Assembly: GCF_000243275.1 (NCBI RefSeq)
Contig: NZ_CM001437.1
Span: 4,071,793-4,135,792 of the forward strand
Source of the DNA: Myroides odoratus DSM 2801
GTDB lineage: Bacteria > Bacteroidota > Bacteroidia > Flavobacteriales > Flavobacteriaceae
DNA length: 64,000 nucleotides
Direction: 5' to 3'
The position numbers were made by a program, and so were the translations under genes. Positions within the stretch are counted from its first letter, which is position 1; every line of letters begins with the position of its first letter. The notes below the pieces were generated by a model. That model was not told where the DNA came from. It did no database searches and worked only from the letters and a program-made list of their open reading frames with translations. Below, piece by piece: positions 38,262-46,079 of the stretch.

Positions 38262-38741
38262 ATGAAAAAAACACTACTATTTGCAGCCCTAGCTGTGTTA
38301 GGTCTAGGGGCCGTGGGTTGTTCTAGCGATGATAGTTCATCAAAGCAATATCACAATGAAATTCAAGGTGAATGGATTGAAGTAAAAACGCTCTTTTTAG
38401 ATAAGGATAGAAAAATAATTGCTGAAGAAATAGCCACAGACAATGAGGGATGTGGATTCGATGAGGTTGAATTTACAGGAAATACATTAATCAGCAAATC
38501 ACCTTTTAGATTAGGAGAAGGAGCGGATTGTCAAGTAGAGACTGAAGAAATTGAATTTACTTTATCAGGTAGAATTATGACCGTAAAAATTCAAGAAGGA
38601 GAAGAAATTGAAGAATTAAAAAGTACAATTATTGAGGTAACTGCATCGACATTAACTATTGAATCTTCAAATATAGATGGTTATTTTCCAGATGAAGTAA
38701 AATACATCCAAACCAAACATAGTAAAAAAGTTACCCTTTAA
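38262..38741 (+). CDS. Lipoprotein of a tandem lipocalin-like family (copy 1)
   Basis: From ATG 38262 the 159-residue product has the lipoprotein signal MKKTLLFAALAVLGLGAVGC, followed by SSDDSSS, an outer-membrane sorting type tail. The mature domain starts with IQGEWIEVKTLFLDKDRK and a GCGFDEVEF motif, and consists mainly of beta-strands. This is consistent with the lipocalin-like lipoprotein families of Flavobacteriia. It is the first of three paralogues, each followed by its own terminator. Function is unknown. Confidence 0.8.
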   Translation: MKKTLLFAALAVLGLGAVGCSSDDSSSKQYHNEIQGEWIEVKTLFLDKDRKIIAEEIATDNEGCGFDEVEFTGNTLISKSPFRLGEGADCQVETEEIEFTLSGRIMTVKIQEGEEIEELKSTIIEVTASTLTIESSNIDGYFPDEVKYIQTKHSKKVTL

Positions 38742-38754
38742 GAGTAGAAGGAAT

Positions 38755-38783
38755 AAAAAACAGGAGATATCTCCTGTTTTTTT
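38755..38783 (+). terminator. Terminator after lipoprotein copy 1
   Basis: Palindrome CAGGAGATATCTCCTG flanked by A6 and T7 runs. Confidence 0.88.
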
Positions 38784-38845
38784 GTCATACAAAATTACAC
38801 TTTCTTATTTTTCTGAAATTAACCAATAATAAATAGTAGACAAAT

Positions 38846-39321
38846 ATGATTATTAAAATATTTTCTTATTTGTTGCTGTAGCAGCATTGGGTTTAGGAAC
38901 AGTAGCATGTTCAAGTGATGACAATTCATCTCCTAACTATCAAAATGATATTTTAGGCGAATGGAAAGAAGTAAAAACTACTTATCTAGATAAAGATAGA
39001 AAAGTAGTAGATGAAGAGACAGCTTCTACTAATGATGGATGTGGTGTAGATGAAATTGAGTTTAAAAGCAATACCATTTTATTCAAGTTTCCATTCAAAA
39101 CCTACGATACTAAAGAATGTAAAGTAGATATGGATGAAGATACGTATACAATTTCAGGGAAAACGATTACTTCTGTTTACTTTGATGGAGATGAACGTAT
39201 AGAAAATAAAATTGAAATCATAGAACTTACAAAAACAAAATTAATCCTTGAATCTAGCGATATTGAGGAGGAATTTGAAGATGGAACTGTTTATATTAGA
39301 ACAGAATATAGCAAAAAATAA
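38846..39321 (+). CDS. Lipoprotein copy 2, with a frameshift in the signal peptide
   Basis: The open frame (TTG at 38887 to 39321) lacks a proper start. It reads MGLGTVACSSDDNSS, the end of a lipoprotein signal. An ATG at 38846 starts MIIK in another frame and meets TAG at 38879. One extra A in the A4 run at 38855-38858 would restore MIIKNIFLFVAVAALGLGTVAC, exactly like the signals of copies 1 and 3. The mature part (ILGEWKEVKTTYLDKDRKVVDEE, GCGVDEIEF) is intact and closest to copy 1. It is either a recent pseudogene, a slippage-controlled gene or a sequencing error. Confidence 0.7.
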
Positions 39322-39343
39322 AACCATCTAAATATTTAGAGCA

Positions 39344-39371
39344 AAGAGTAGCCGTTAGGCTACTCTTTTTT
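39344..39371 (+). terminator. Terminator after lipoprotein copy 2
   Basis: A 10-bp stem AAGAGTAGCC / GGCTACTCTT with a GTTA loop and a T7 tail. Confidence 0.9.
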
Positions 39372-39462
39372 TATTTACTTCTAATGTCTAGCATATAAAT
39401 TGCATTTTCTATAAGATGATTAGCAAATTAAAAGGATGTATTATTTATTTTTTAAATAATTC

Positions 39463-39492
39463 TTTGTTTAAAGAAAAAATACAGTATTTTCG
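39463..39492 (+). promoter_or_regulatory. Possible promoter of lipoprotein copy 3
   Basis: TTTG at 39463-39466, an 18-nt spacer and TATTTTCG at 39485-39492 (one mismatch to TAnnTTTG). It is 25 nt before the ATG at 39518, implying that the open frame upstream of this ATG is not used. Confidence 0.45.
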
Positions 39493-39517
39493 CGCATCAA
39501 TTTTACTAACAAAAATT

Positions 39518-39997
39518 ATGAAAAAATTATTTTTAGTAGCTGTTGTTGCAGTTTTAGGATTGGCTTCAGTTGGATGTACAAGTGATGATAATAGTTCATC
39601 GAACTTTGATACAGCTATTCAAGGTGTTTGGAAAGAATCAAGAACACTTTATTTAGGCAAAAACGATAAGGTAATTGATGAAGATGAAGCTTATGATGAA
39701 GGATGTGGCTTAGATGAATTAGAATTTAAAGACAAGACATTGATTTCTAGATCTTTCTTCCTGGATGGAACAGATTGTGAGAAAGAGGAGTATACAACTA
39801 CCTACTCCATCAAAGGAGATATGATTTATGCTAATAAAACAGGAGAAAGTGCGAAGATTATTGAGTTAACAGCAACTAAATTAGTTATATTGGGAGAATT
39901 CATTAATGATGACGATATACCTGTAGTAGGAGAATTTAGAAAAGCATCATCATATGAAGATATCGAAAAAGTACACGTAGTGTATTTGAGAAAATAA
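39518..39997 (+). CDS. Lipoprotein of the tandem lipocalin-like family (copy 3)
   Basis: From ATG 39518 the 159-residue product has the signal MKKLFLVAVVAVLGLASVGC and a TSDDNSSS tail. The mature part has the same layout as copies 1 and 2 (IQGVWKESRTLYLGKNDKVIDEDE, GCGLDELEFKDKTLISRSFF). The longer frame from 39416 has a non-signal N-terminus and overlaps the likely promoter. Function is unknown; the three genes probably arose by local duplication. Confidence 0.8.
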   Translation: MKKLFLVAVVAVLGLASVGCTSDDNSSSNFDTAIQGVWKESRTLYLGKNDKVIDEDEAYDEGCGLDELEFKDKTLISRSFFLDGTDCEKEEYTTTYSIKGDMIYANKTGESAKIIELTATKLVILGEFINDDDIPVVGEFRKASSYEDIEKVHVVYLRK

Positions 39998-40003
39998 ATA
40001 ACA

Positions 40004-40038
40004 GAAAAAGGGATAACTTAAAAGGTTATCCTTTTTTT
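40004..40038 (+). terminator. Terminator after lipoprotein copy 3
   Basis: Stem GGATAAC / GTTATCC (40011-40017 with 40025-40031) within an A-rich and T-rich frame, followed by T7. Confidence 0.85.
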
Positions 40039-40093
40039 ATTTTTTAGCATCTAAAATGAGGATTATTTCCGTTACAAATTGTACTTTGTATCA

Positions 40094-40954
40094 ATGAATC
40101 CAATAGAAGAAATCAAGACCTACGCATTCAATCCTTTACCTGTAGAGATAGAGGTGAAGGATCTTGCTTTTATTCGTCAAGTCCCACACATAGTAGGACA
40201 ACCGCATAAAGCTCAGTTCTATCAAATGATATGGGTGAAAACAGGTAGCCTTACTTGCTGTATTGATTTTGAACGTATCACCATACAAGCAAATCAATTG
40301 CTTATTATTGCAGCAGGTCAAATTTGTGAATTTGATGGTACCACTGCCTATACTGGTCAATTAGTTCTATTTACAGCTTCTTTTTTTACGCGTACAGAAG
40401 AAGATGCTAATTTTTTGCATACAACCGAAATACTAAGCCTTGTTACAACAAACAAGATTGTGTCTGTTTCAGCCTGTATCATTGAACACCTTTTTGTGTT
40501 ACTTGAAAAAGAATTAGCAAATAAAGCGGATTCCTTTCAATCGGCTATTGCACAAAACTATTTGAGAATTGTATTACTCGAAGCAGAAAGACAAGTGAAA
40601 CCTTCTTCTATACTTACAACCAATACAATCACGCAAGATTTTTATAAGGCTATTGAAACCTATTTCAAAGAAAATAGAAATATCAACTATTATGCTGAAC
40701 TACTAGGGGTATCAGAGAAAAAACTAACGCAAGAGGTGAAGCATTCGACGGGTTTAACCCCAAAAGTTTGTTTGGATGCCCGTGTAATTTTGGAAGCCAA
40801 ACGCTTATTGAGCTATAGTGTTTTATCTAGCAAAGAATTGAGTTTTACACTAGGCTTTGATGAACCGACCAATTTTATTAAATATTTCCGCAAACACACC
40901 AATTTAACTCCCCAAGCATTTCGAGATAATCAACGGAAAAAGAATCAGCGCTAA
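40094..40954 (+). CDS. AraC family transcriptional regulator
   Basis: From ATG 40094 the 286-residue protein has a cupin-like N-terminal region (FYQMIWVKTGSLTCCIDFERITIQANQLLIIAAGQ) and a C-terminal AraC domain (INYYAELLGVSEKKLTQEVKHSTGLTPKVCLDAR; KELSFTLGFDEPTNFIKYFRKHTNLTPQAFR). It lies upstream of an NAD(P)-binding protein gene in the same direction, a common arrangement in which the regulator controls the neighbouring redox gene. Confidence 0.88.
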   Translation: MNPIEEIKTYAFNPLPVEIEVKDLAFIRQVPHIVGQPHKAQFYQMIWVKTGSLTCCIDFERITIQANQLLIIAAGQICEFDGTTAYTGQLVLFTASFFTRTEEDANFLHTTEILSLVTTNKIVSVSACIIEHLFVLLEKELANKADSFQSAIAQNYLRIVLLEAERQVKPSSILTTNTITQDFYKAIETYFKENRNINYYAELLGVSEKKLTQEVKHSTGLTPKVCLDARVILEAKRLLSYSVLSSKELSFTLGFDEPTNFIKYFRKHTNLTPQAFRDNQRKKNQR

Positions 40955-41004
40955 TTTACCCTCTTTTGGCGTTCATGTATTATCTCTTTTATTGTGCCCG
41001 CCGC

Positions 41005-41012
41005 TATCTTTG
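41005..41012 (+). promoter_or_regulatory. -7 element before the NAD(P)-binding protein gene
   Basis: TATCTTTG matches TAnnTTTG exactly, 28 nt before the ATG at 41040. A TTTG at 40965-40968 is too far upstream to be its partner. Confidence 0.5.
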
Positions 41013-41039
41013 TTTTAGTAAAATTTAAAAAAATAAAAG

Positions 41040-41690
41040 ATGAAAAATATTGTATTACTAGGAGCAAGTGGATTTGTTGGTACGGCCCTTTTACAAGAGG
41101 CTTTACAACGCGATATCCAAGTAACAGCTGTAGTTAGAAATCCAGCAAAGATAACCATTCAACACCCAAATCTAACTGTTGTAGCAGGGGTAATCGAGAC
41201 TGCAGCACAAGTAGCCGCTTGGAGTAAAGGAAAAGACGCTGTAATCAGTGCTTACAATCCAGGTTGGTCCAATCCCAATATATATGAAGAAACGTTAAGG
41301 GTATATCCTATTATTTTAGAAGGCGTCAAACAAGCAGGTGTAAATCGTTTGCTTGTTGTAGGAGGAGCTGGAACTTTATTTGTTCAGCCTGGTTTGCGTG
41401 TTGTAGATTCAGGAGCGATTCCTGAGGCTATTATGGGAGGGGTTCAGTCACTAGGCGAGTTTTATTTGAATACGTTAATGCAAGAGAAAAACATAGATTG
41501 GATTTTCTTTTCCCCAGCGGCTCATCTAGAACCAGGACAACGAACAGGTGTATATCGCTTAGGTAAAGATGACTTGTTAGTGGATCAAAATGGAGCAAGC
41601 CATATTTCAGTTGAAGATTATGCAAAAGCAATGCTCGATGAATTGGAACATCCACAGCATCACCAAGAACGCTTTACTATTGGGTATTAA
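41040..41690 (+). CDS. NAD(P)-dependent oxidoreductase, atypical SDR (NmrA/YwnB-like)
   Basis: The 216-residue protein starts MKNIVLLGASGFVGTALLQEAL, the dinucleotide-binding GxxGxxG motif. It continues with VTAVVRNPAK and LLVVGGAGTLFV, typical of the NAD(P)H-binding atypical short-chain dehydrogenase group (NAD_binding_10). These proteins act as redox sensors or reductases in the cytoplasm. It is preceded by an AraC regulator and followed by a strong bidirectional terminator. Confidence 0.87.
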   Translation: MKNIVLLGASGFVGTALLQEALQRDIQVTAVVRNPAKITIQHPNLTVVAGVIETAAQVAAWSKGKDAVISAYNPGWSNPNIYEETLRVYPIILEGVKQAGVNRLLVVGGAGTLFVQPGLRVVDSGAIPEAIMGGVQSLGEFYLNTLMQEKNIDWIFFSPAAHLEPGQRTGVYRLGKDDLLVDQNGASHISVEDYAKAMLDELEHPQHHQERFTIGY

Positions 41691-41702
41691 TAGTGTAAAG
41701 AT

Positions 41703-41745
41703 AAATCAAAAACGCGCCAATGTTGGCGCGCTTTTGATTTATATT
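41703..41745. terminator. Bidirectional terminator
   Basis: An 18-nt arm (AAATCAAAAACGCGCCAA) pairs with its near-complement at 41723-41740 around a 2-nt centre. It lies between converging genes. Confidence 0.85.
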
Positions 41746-41750
41746 AAAAT

Positions 41751-42056
41751 TTAAGGTTCACAAACTTGTGGTCTCGGAGCTAGAACGATATCTATTCTAC
41801 CTTCTTGATAAATTACATTAAATTGTTCTAACAGCACTTCAGCTCTATCAAAAGCGTTATTTACACCACACACCTCTTCTTCATAAATAAGTAAGTTATT
41901 TTTCCATCTATCTTGAACTAAAACAACATAAATACGCTTATTACCATCTATTTCTATCTTCTCAGTAGAAGAAGCTCGATCTACTACTACTTTCGAAATT
42001 CCAATACTTCCGCCTAGTATAAATAGAGCGAATAGTAAAAATAATTTTTGCTTCAT
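41751..42056 (-). CDS. Small exported protein of unknown function
   Basis: The 101-residue product has an N-terminal hydrophobic segment (LFLLFALFILGGSIGI) that could be a signal peptide or anchor. A short mature part contains two cysteines (EEEVCGVNN and RPQVCEP). It resembles the small protein at 44832 in layout: hydrophobic start, a YVVLV or YRIEV strand, an acidic helix and a terminal cysteine. No domain is recognised. Confidence 0.6.
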   Translation of the reverse strand: MKQKLFLLFALFILGGSIGISKVVVDRASSTEKIEIDGNKRIYVVLVQDRWKNNLLIYEEEVCGVNNAFDRAEVLLEQFNVIYQEGRIDIVLAPRPQVCEP

Positions 42057-42400
42057 AATACGTTAGTTTTAAAATTGATTCAAATAAAATTAGTAATAAA
42101 GAATAGAATTTAATCATAACTAACGTACTTACAACATATTGTGTAATTAAAATACACTTTGTTTAAATAAAAAAGAACCAAATAAAAAATGAGTCATTGA
42201 AGATTGTATTTAGTTCTTGTATCTTGTTTTTTTTATAAAAATAAATCAACATATGCTCCATAAAATTTACATTAATACAATACAAAGGTAAAAGACAATA
42301 ATTTTTGTGTTAAAAAAAAGTATTGTATTTCTTTTTTACTTCAAATTGTTTAGAAAATCGTACTTTGGTTTTGGTACAATCAATTATTATTTTACTCCTT
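42057..42400. other. Divergent AT-rich intergenic region before a Crp/Fnr gene
   Basis: No gene was found. AATACAATAC (near 42275) and GTATTGTATT (near 42322) form a widely spaced 10-bp inverted repeat upstream of the Crp/Fnr start. The open frame from 42323 into the Crp/Fnr gene is not family-like before ATG 42401. Confidence 0.5.
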
Positions 42401-42973
42401 ATGTTCGAACGTGTTGATAAAAAATCCGCAGTTAGTCAATCCTTTATTGATACCTATCGTCCTTATTTTAAAGAACAATCGTATCCGGCTAAAACAGTCC
42501 TATTAGAAGAGGGTAAAATAGCCCATAAAATCTTTTGGATTAAAAAAGGATGTATGCGCGTTTGGATGAATAAGGATGGGCAAGAAATTACATTTCAGTT
42601 TTTCTTGGAGAATAGTTTAGTTTCTTCCATTGAGAGTTTTTGGCAAGGTACGGCTAGTAAATTTACGTTGGAAACAATTGAACCAACAATTGTGTGGGAA
42701 GCAGAAAAAGTAGCCATTCAACCTTTATTAGAAGAATCGCTAACACAACCCGTGTATAGAGATTTGTTTATTGATGTACTTTTTCAACGTACGTTTGACT
42801 ATGTCAATCACAGTCTTTCCTTTGTTCAATCCACCCCAGAAGAGCGATACTTGCAGCTTTGTCAAACACGTCCTGAATTGATTCAACGAATTCCACAGCA
42901 CTATATTGCGTCTTATATTGGCATTTCTAAAGTGCATTTGAGTCGAATTAAAAGCAAACAACTCAAACGATAA
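42401..42973 (+). CDS. Crp/Fnr family transcriptional regulator
   Basis: From ATG 42401 the 190-residue protein has the beta-roll (AKTVLLEEGKIAHKIFWIKKGCMRVWMNKDGQEITFQFF) and the short C-terminal helix-turn-helix (IPQHYIASYIGISKVHLSRIKSKQL). It is a paralogue of the regulators at 16958 and 30793. Just after its stop codon there is a perfect inverted repeat in the promoter of the next gene, a likely binding site (inference). Confidence 0.88.
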   Translation: MFERVDKKSAVSQSFIDTYRPYFKEQSYPAKTVLLEEGKIAHKIFWIKKGCMRVWMNKDGQEITFQFFLENSLVSSIESFWQGTASKFTLETIEPTIVWEAEKVAIQPLLEESLTQPVYRDLFIDVLFQRTFDYVNHSLSFVQSTPEERYLQLCQTRPELIQRIPQHYIASYIGISKVHLSRIKSKQLKR

Positions 42974-42976
42974 TTT

Positions 42977-43022
42977 GATAACATTTGTTATCGTTTAGTC
43001 GAGGCTTCTATTTTTACTTTTG
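42977..43022 (+). promoter_or_regulatory. Operator-like inverted repeat and -7 element before the quinone oxidoreductase gene
   Basis: GATAAC (42977-42982), ATTT, GTTATC (42987-42992) is a perfect inverted repeat. TACTTTTG at 43015-43022 is a consensus -7 element, so the repeat sits at about the -33 region or just upstream. Confidence 0.6.
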
Positions 43023-43043
43023 ATTTAACTTAAAAGGTATAAA

Positions 43044-44027
43044 ATGAAAGCTGTTATTGTAAAAGAAAAAGGACAAGATCCTATTTATGTTTCTGATTTT
43101 AAGACTGCAAAGGTTGATTCTACTTCATCGGTTTTGATGCGTGTTAAAGCCGTTTCAATTAAAAATTTAGACCGTGCAATTGCCAGTGGGGTACATTATT
43201 CTGTTGCCACTAAACCTTTTTCTCCCTTTGTGATTGGAACTGATGGTGTAGGGGAGTTAGAGGATGGCCAATTGGCGTATGGATTTGGCACAGAAGGAAT
43301 GCTTAGTGAGTATGCGGTTGTTCCAAAAAATCAACTCGTTCCTTTACCTGAAGGAATAGATCTAGCTCTTGCTGCTGCTTTGCCTAATGCTTTGTTGGGA
43401 TCAGCTATGGCCTTAGTTGTACGTGCGAAATTACAGCAAGGCGAAGTGGTTTTAATCAATGGAGCAACTGGAGTAACTGGACAACTAGCGATACAACTTG
43501 CTCGCCACTATGGGGCACGTACAATCATTGTAACAGGACGTAATGCTACAAGTCTAGAAGAATTAAGAACATTAGGTGCCGATATTCTTGTTCCTTTACA
43601 TCAAAATCAAGAAGAATTAATTGCTATTCTACAACAGCTACATAAAGAATCACCTATAGACATCGTTCTTGATTATTTATGGGGACCAAGTGCTTCTGCT
43701 ATTTTAGCTGCTTTAAAAGGAAAAGGAAGCTATCAACATAAAACGAGGTTTGTTAATGTTGGTGCCATGGCAGGAGACCGAATAGAACTATCTTCTTCTA
43801 TTTTAAGAGGAACCGATATTAGCTTATTAGGTTCTGGTATAGGGAGTTGGACGGCTGAGGAAATGCAGTATTTTTTTACTGTATTGGCACCAGAGGCTTT
43901 TGCATTAGCGGCTAAAGAAAAACTTACCCTAGATACTGTTTCTCATCCTTGGCAAACGATAGAAAAGGTTTGGAATTTACCTTTACCAAGTGGGCAACGG
44001 TTAGTTCTTACAACAGATACAGAATAA
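43044..44027 (+). CDS. Zinc-independent alcohol dehydrogenase / quinone oxidoreductase (MDR family)
   Basis: The 327-residue protein has the GroES-like N-terminal domain (VLMRVKAVSIKNLDRAIASG) and the Rossmann motif LINGATGVTGQLAIQLARHYGARTIIVTGR. The catalytic zinc ligands of classical alcohol dehydrogenases are absent, so quinone oxidoreductase (zeta-crystallin type) activity with NADPH is likely. It is probably controlled by the Crp/Fnr protein encoded just upstream. Confidence 0.87.
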   Translation: MKAVIVKEKGQDPIYVSDFKTAKVDSTSSVLMRVKAVSIKNLDRAIASGVHYSVATKPFSPFVIGTDGVGELEDGQLAYGFGTEGMLSEYAVVPKNQLVPLPEGIDLALAAALPNALLGSAMALVVRAKLQQGEVVLINGATGVTGQLAIQLARHYGARTIIVTGRNATSLEELRTLGADILVPLHQNQEELIAILQQLHKESPIDIVLDYLWGPSASAILAALKGKGSYQHKTRFVNVGAMAGDRIELSSSILRGTDISLLGSGIGSWTAEEMQYFFTVLAPEAFALAAKEKLTLDTVSHPWQTIEKVWNLPLPSGQRLVLTTDTE

Positions 44028-44034
44028 TAAATGA

Positions 44035-44075
44035 AAAGATCGAATATGCCAGGCATACTCGATCTTTTTATTTTT
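44035..44075. terminator. Terminator between converging oxidoreductase and GNAT genes
   Basis: Outer stem AAAGATCGA / TCGATCTTT with an inner ATGCC / GGCAT stem, followed by T5ATTTTT. Confidence 0.85.
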
Positions 44076-44093
44076 ATCATCCTAATTCTGCTC

Positions 44094-44642
44094 TTAATCA
44101 ATATGTTCATTATTTGGATTAATACTTGCATATAGGACATGATCATGATATACTCCATCTTTATAGGTGTACGCTTTTAAAAGTCCTTCTTTTTGCATGC
44201 CTATTTTCTCCATAATTCGGCCAGAAGCTTCATTAAAGCTAAAGTAAGAAGCAAAAATTCGTTTCAGGTTAAGTTCATTAAATCCAAAGGACAACAGGGC
44301 CTGAGCCGCTTCCGTTACATAGCCTTTATTCCAATGAGATTCATCTAACCAATACCCAAGCTCTGCATTGTTGTTTACTTTATTGATACCTAAACCAATA
44401 CCTCCAATAATTTGAGGCTGATCTTTTAATCGAATCGCAAAAATATAAGCTGTTTCCTGGTCCAAACCTTGTTCAGCTAATTCTACCCAAAAACGAGCAC
44501 TTCCTTCTGTATAGGGAAAGGGGATATTGGTTGTATTTCGATTGTAGATTGGATTCTGCATAATCTCAAGTAAAAGAGGTATATCCGTGTCCATGGGTTG
44601 ATTTAACACTAATCGATCCGTTTGTATTGCTAGGTGTTTCAT
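44094..44642 (-). CDS. GNAT family N-acetyltransferase, RimJ/RimL type
   Basis: The 182-residue protein begins IQTDRLVLNQPMDTDIPLLLEI. It has the acetyl-CoA segment NAELGYWLDESHWNKGYVTEAAQALLSFGF and the motif NEASGRIMEKIGM, which define the Acetyltransf_3 group. Substrate is unknown. It stands alone on the minus strand. Confidence 0.87.
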   Translation of the reverse strand: MKHLAIQTDRLVLNQPMDTDIPLLLEIMQNPIYNRNTTNIPFPYTEGSARFWVELAEQGLDQETAYIFAIRLKDQPQIIGGIGLGINKVNNNAELGYWLDESHWNKGYVTEAAQALLSFGFNELNLKRIFASYFSFNEASGRIMEKIGMQKEGLLKAYTYKDGVYHDHVLYASINPNNEHID

Positions 44643-44770
44643 GATTTTGCCTTTCTATAAAAATACTATTTTTTTAGAAAAATTCACACAAAAAACTGTT
44701 GATGGATGAACAATGCGGATGAAAGTAAAAGAATACAAACGAGCTTTAAATCGTAAGTAAATGGAATAAA

Positions 44771-44809
44771 TAAAAAGAGTTATTTCAAGATTTGAAATAA
44801 CTCTTTTTT
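44771..44809 (-). terminator. Terminator of the small exported protein gene
   Basis: A near-perfect stem (AAAAAGAGTTATTTCAA with its complement at about 44791-44808) has A-run and T-run flanks. It lies downstream of the minus-strand gene ending at 44832. Confidence 0.85.
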
Positions 44810-44831
44810 GGTATTTAATCTTTTGTTGTTT

Positions 44832-45128
44832 TTAGCAATCTCCTAAAAGTGCTACCAAAGCATACGCTTCGTCATAACCGCCATAACTAGCAATAAGATC
44901 TTCTGTTAATTCAACTACCTCTTCACCAGTAAAACAGCCTACTTCTGTTAGGATTAATTCTCCTGTATGACTATTATATACCTCAATACGGTATACCGAT
45001 CGTTCCACTTCATCATTCTGCTCTACAACTGATTTTTCAATTGATGTAGCTGTTGTTACTGTACTTGCTACCATTGTGCTTGCCCCTAATACAACTAGAG
45101 CTGCAGCTAAAAATAATCCTTTTTTCAT
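44832..45128 (-). CDS. Small exported protein of unknown function
   Basis: The 98-residue product has a signal peptide (MKKGLFLAAALVVLGASTMVAS) and a short acidic mature domain with YRIEVYNSHTGELILTEVGCF and a C-terminal cysteine (ALLGDC). The two cysteines could form a disulfide. It is similar in design to the protein at 41751. No known domain is recognised. Confidence 0.6.
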   Translation of the reverse strand: MKKGLFLAAALVVLGASTMVASTVTTATSIEKSVVEQNDEVERSVYRIEVYNSHTGELILTEVGCFTGEEVVELTEDLIASYGGYDEAYALVALLGDC

Positions 45129-45395
45129 AATAGTATAATTTTAAATTAATTATGTTAAATTAATATTTATATTTTAATATTTTAAAACATTGTGTTTGTT
45201 TTAGTTTTTTTAAAATAAAATCTATTGCTGATGTTAATTTTTTTAACAATTATATTCTTTTTTAAAATAGGAGGACTAAATAGAGCCTATATCCTGTCTT
45301 ATTTTACTTGTTGCACATAATAAATGAGGGGGAAAACCCTACTTCTAAAAGCAATCTGTCCTCAAGTAGTATAAAATCCCTAATTAATGGTAGAA
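45129..45395. other. AT-rich intergenic region before the nickel operon promoter
   Basis: No gene is visible. It holds the upstream region of the minus-strand exported-protein gene and leads into the hypA promoter box. Confidence 0.5.
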
Positions 45396-45442
45396 TAGTC
45401 AGGATTTGTGCTATTTTGACAGCAAAACAGTTACTACATTTG
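45396..45442 (+). promoter_or_regulatory. Nickel operon promoter with an activator-like box shared with the urease operon
   Basis: The box TAGTCA-G-GATTTGTGCTATTT occupies 45396-45416 and the -7 element TACATTTG 45435-45442. The same box (one base different) lies at the same distance, 39 nt, before the -7 element of the urease operon at 55180. A TTTG at 45415-45418 could serve as -33 with a 16-nt spacer. GTCA (45398-45401) and TGAC (45417-45420) form a spaced inverted repeat. Confidence 0.65.
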
Positions 45443-45449
45443 CCTCGTT

Positions 45450-45722
45450 AATCTAATCAATATCGCCTATATATAGGTGTTTAACTAGATAAACAACAAC
45501 TTTTCCAACTTCTATCCCGTATCGAGTATTTAGTAAAGAAAAGTTAAAGTATTGATTCCATTCAAAAGGTAGAGGAAACTAGTTCACCAGGAATCGAAAC
45601 TCAGTATAAAATTTGACTTTAGTGTAGGACTTAAAGCTAATAGTCGAATCAAAAAGGACCTTAAGTCTAGGTACCTTTATTTGTTTTAGTTGAATGTATA
45701 TAGTGAATTAAAGAGGAAAGCG
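45450..45722 (+). promoter_or_regulatory. Long structured 5' leader of the nickel operon
   Basis: The predicted transcript has a leader of about 270 nt with no good ORF. Near its end AAAGGACC (45653-45660) pairs with GGTACCTTT (45670-45678), followed by ATTTGTTTT, a weak terminator-like hairpin. Its loop TTAAGTC (45661-45667) is complementary to GACTTAA at 45628-45634. This would give an alternative or pseudoknotted pairing. No known riboswitch consensus was recognised. Confidence 0.4.
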
Positions 45723-46067
45723 ATGCATGAATTGTCAATCGTGAAAGATATCTTTTCTACATTGGAAGAGCATTATGAGGCTAGAGTAGAAGATATCCAA
45801 AAAATAGAAATTACAGCAGGGTTACTATCGAATGTACAACCTGTTTTGATACAAAATGCGTTTGATGCTTTTATTACAGAGCATCATAGCTATAAACACA
45901 TGGAACTGGAGGTTGTTGTACAAGATATCATAGCCCATTGCCAGACCTGTAATAAAGATTTTAAAGTAGAATATCATCGTTTTGTCTGCGCTTGTGGTGC
46001 ACCCTCCACTAACATTGTACAAGGCAATGAATTGTATATTTCAAAAGTTATCGTCAAACAATCCTAA
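45723..46067 (+). CDS. hypA: Nickel metallochaperone HypA
   Basis: HypA delivers nickel, with HypB, to hydrogenase and in some bacteria to urease. The 114-residue protein starts MHELSIV, whose first residues bind nickel in characterised HypA. It has a C-terminal zinc site built from CQTC and CACG cysteines; the second pair is C-x-C rather than the usual C-x2-C. The frame is open from a TTG at 45690, but MHE must be the N-terminus. It is the first gene of the nickel operon; no hydrogenase is present in the window. Confidence 0.92.
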   Translation: MHELSIVKDIFSTLEEHYEARVEDIQKIEITAGLLSNVQPVLIQNAFDAFITEHHSYKHMELEVVVQDIIAHCQTCNKDFKVEYHRFVCACGAPSTNIVQGNELYISKVIVKQS

Positions 46068-46079
46068 TAAATTATTTTT

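Noticed and set aside
45450..45722. Known cobalamin, NiCo or czcD-type riboswitch in the hypA leader
   Set aside because: I could not find the conserved core of any of these; only generic alternative pairing is visible, so no named class is assigned.
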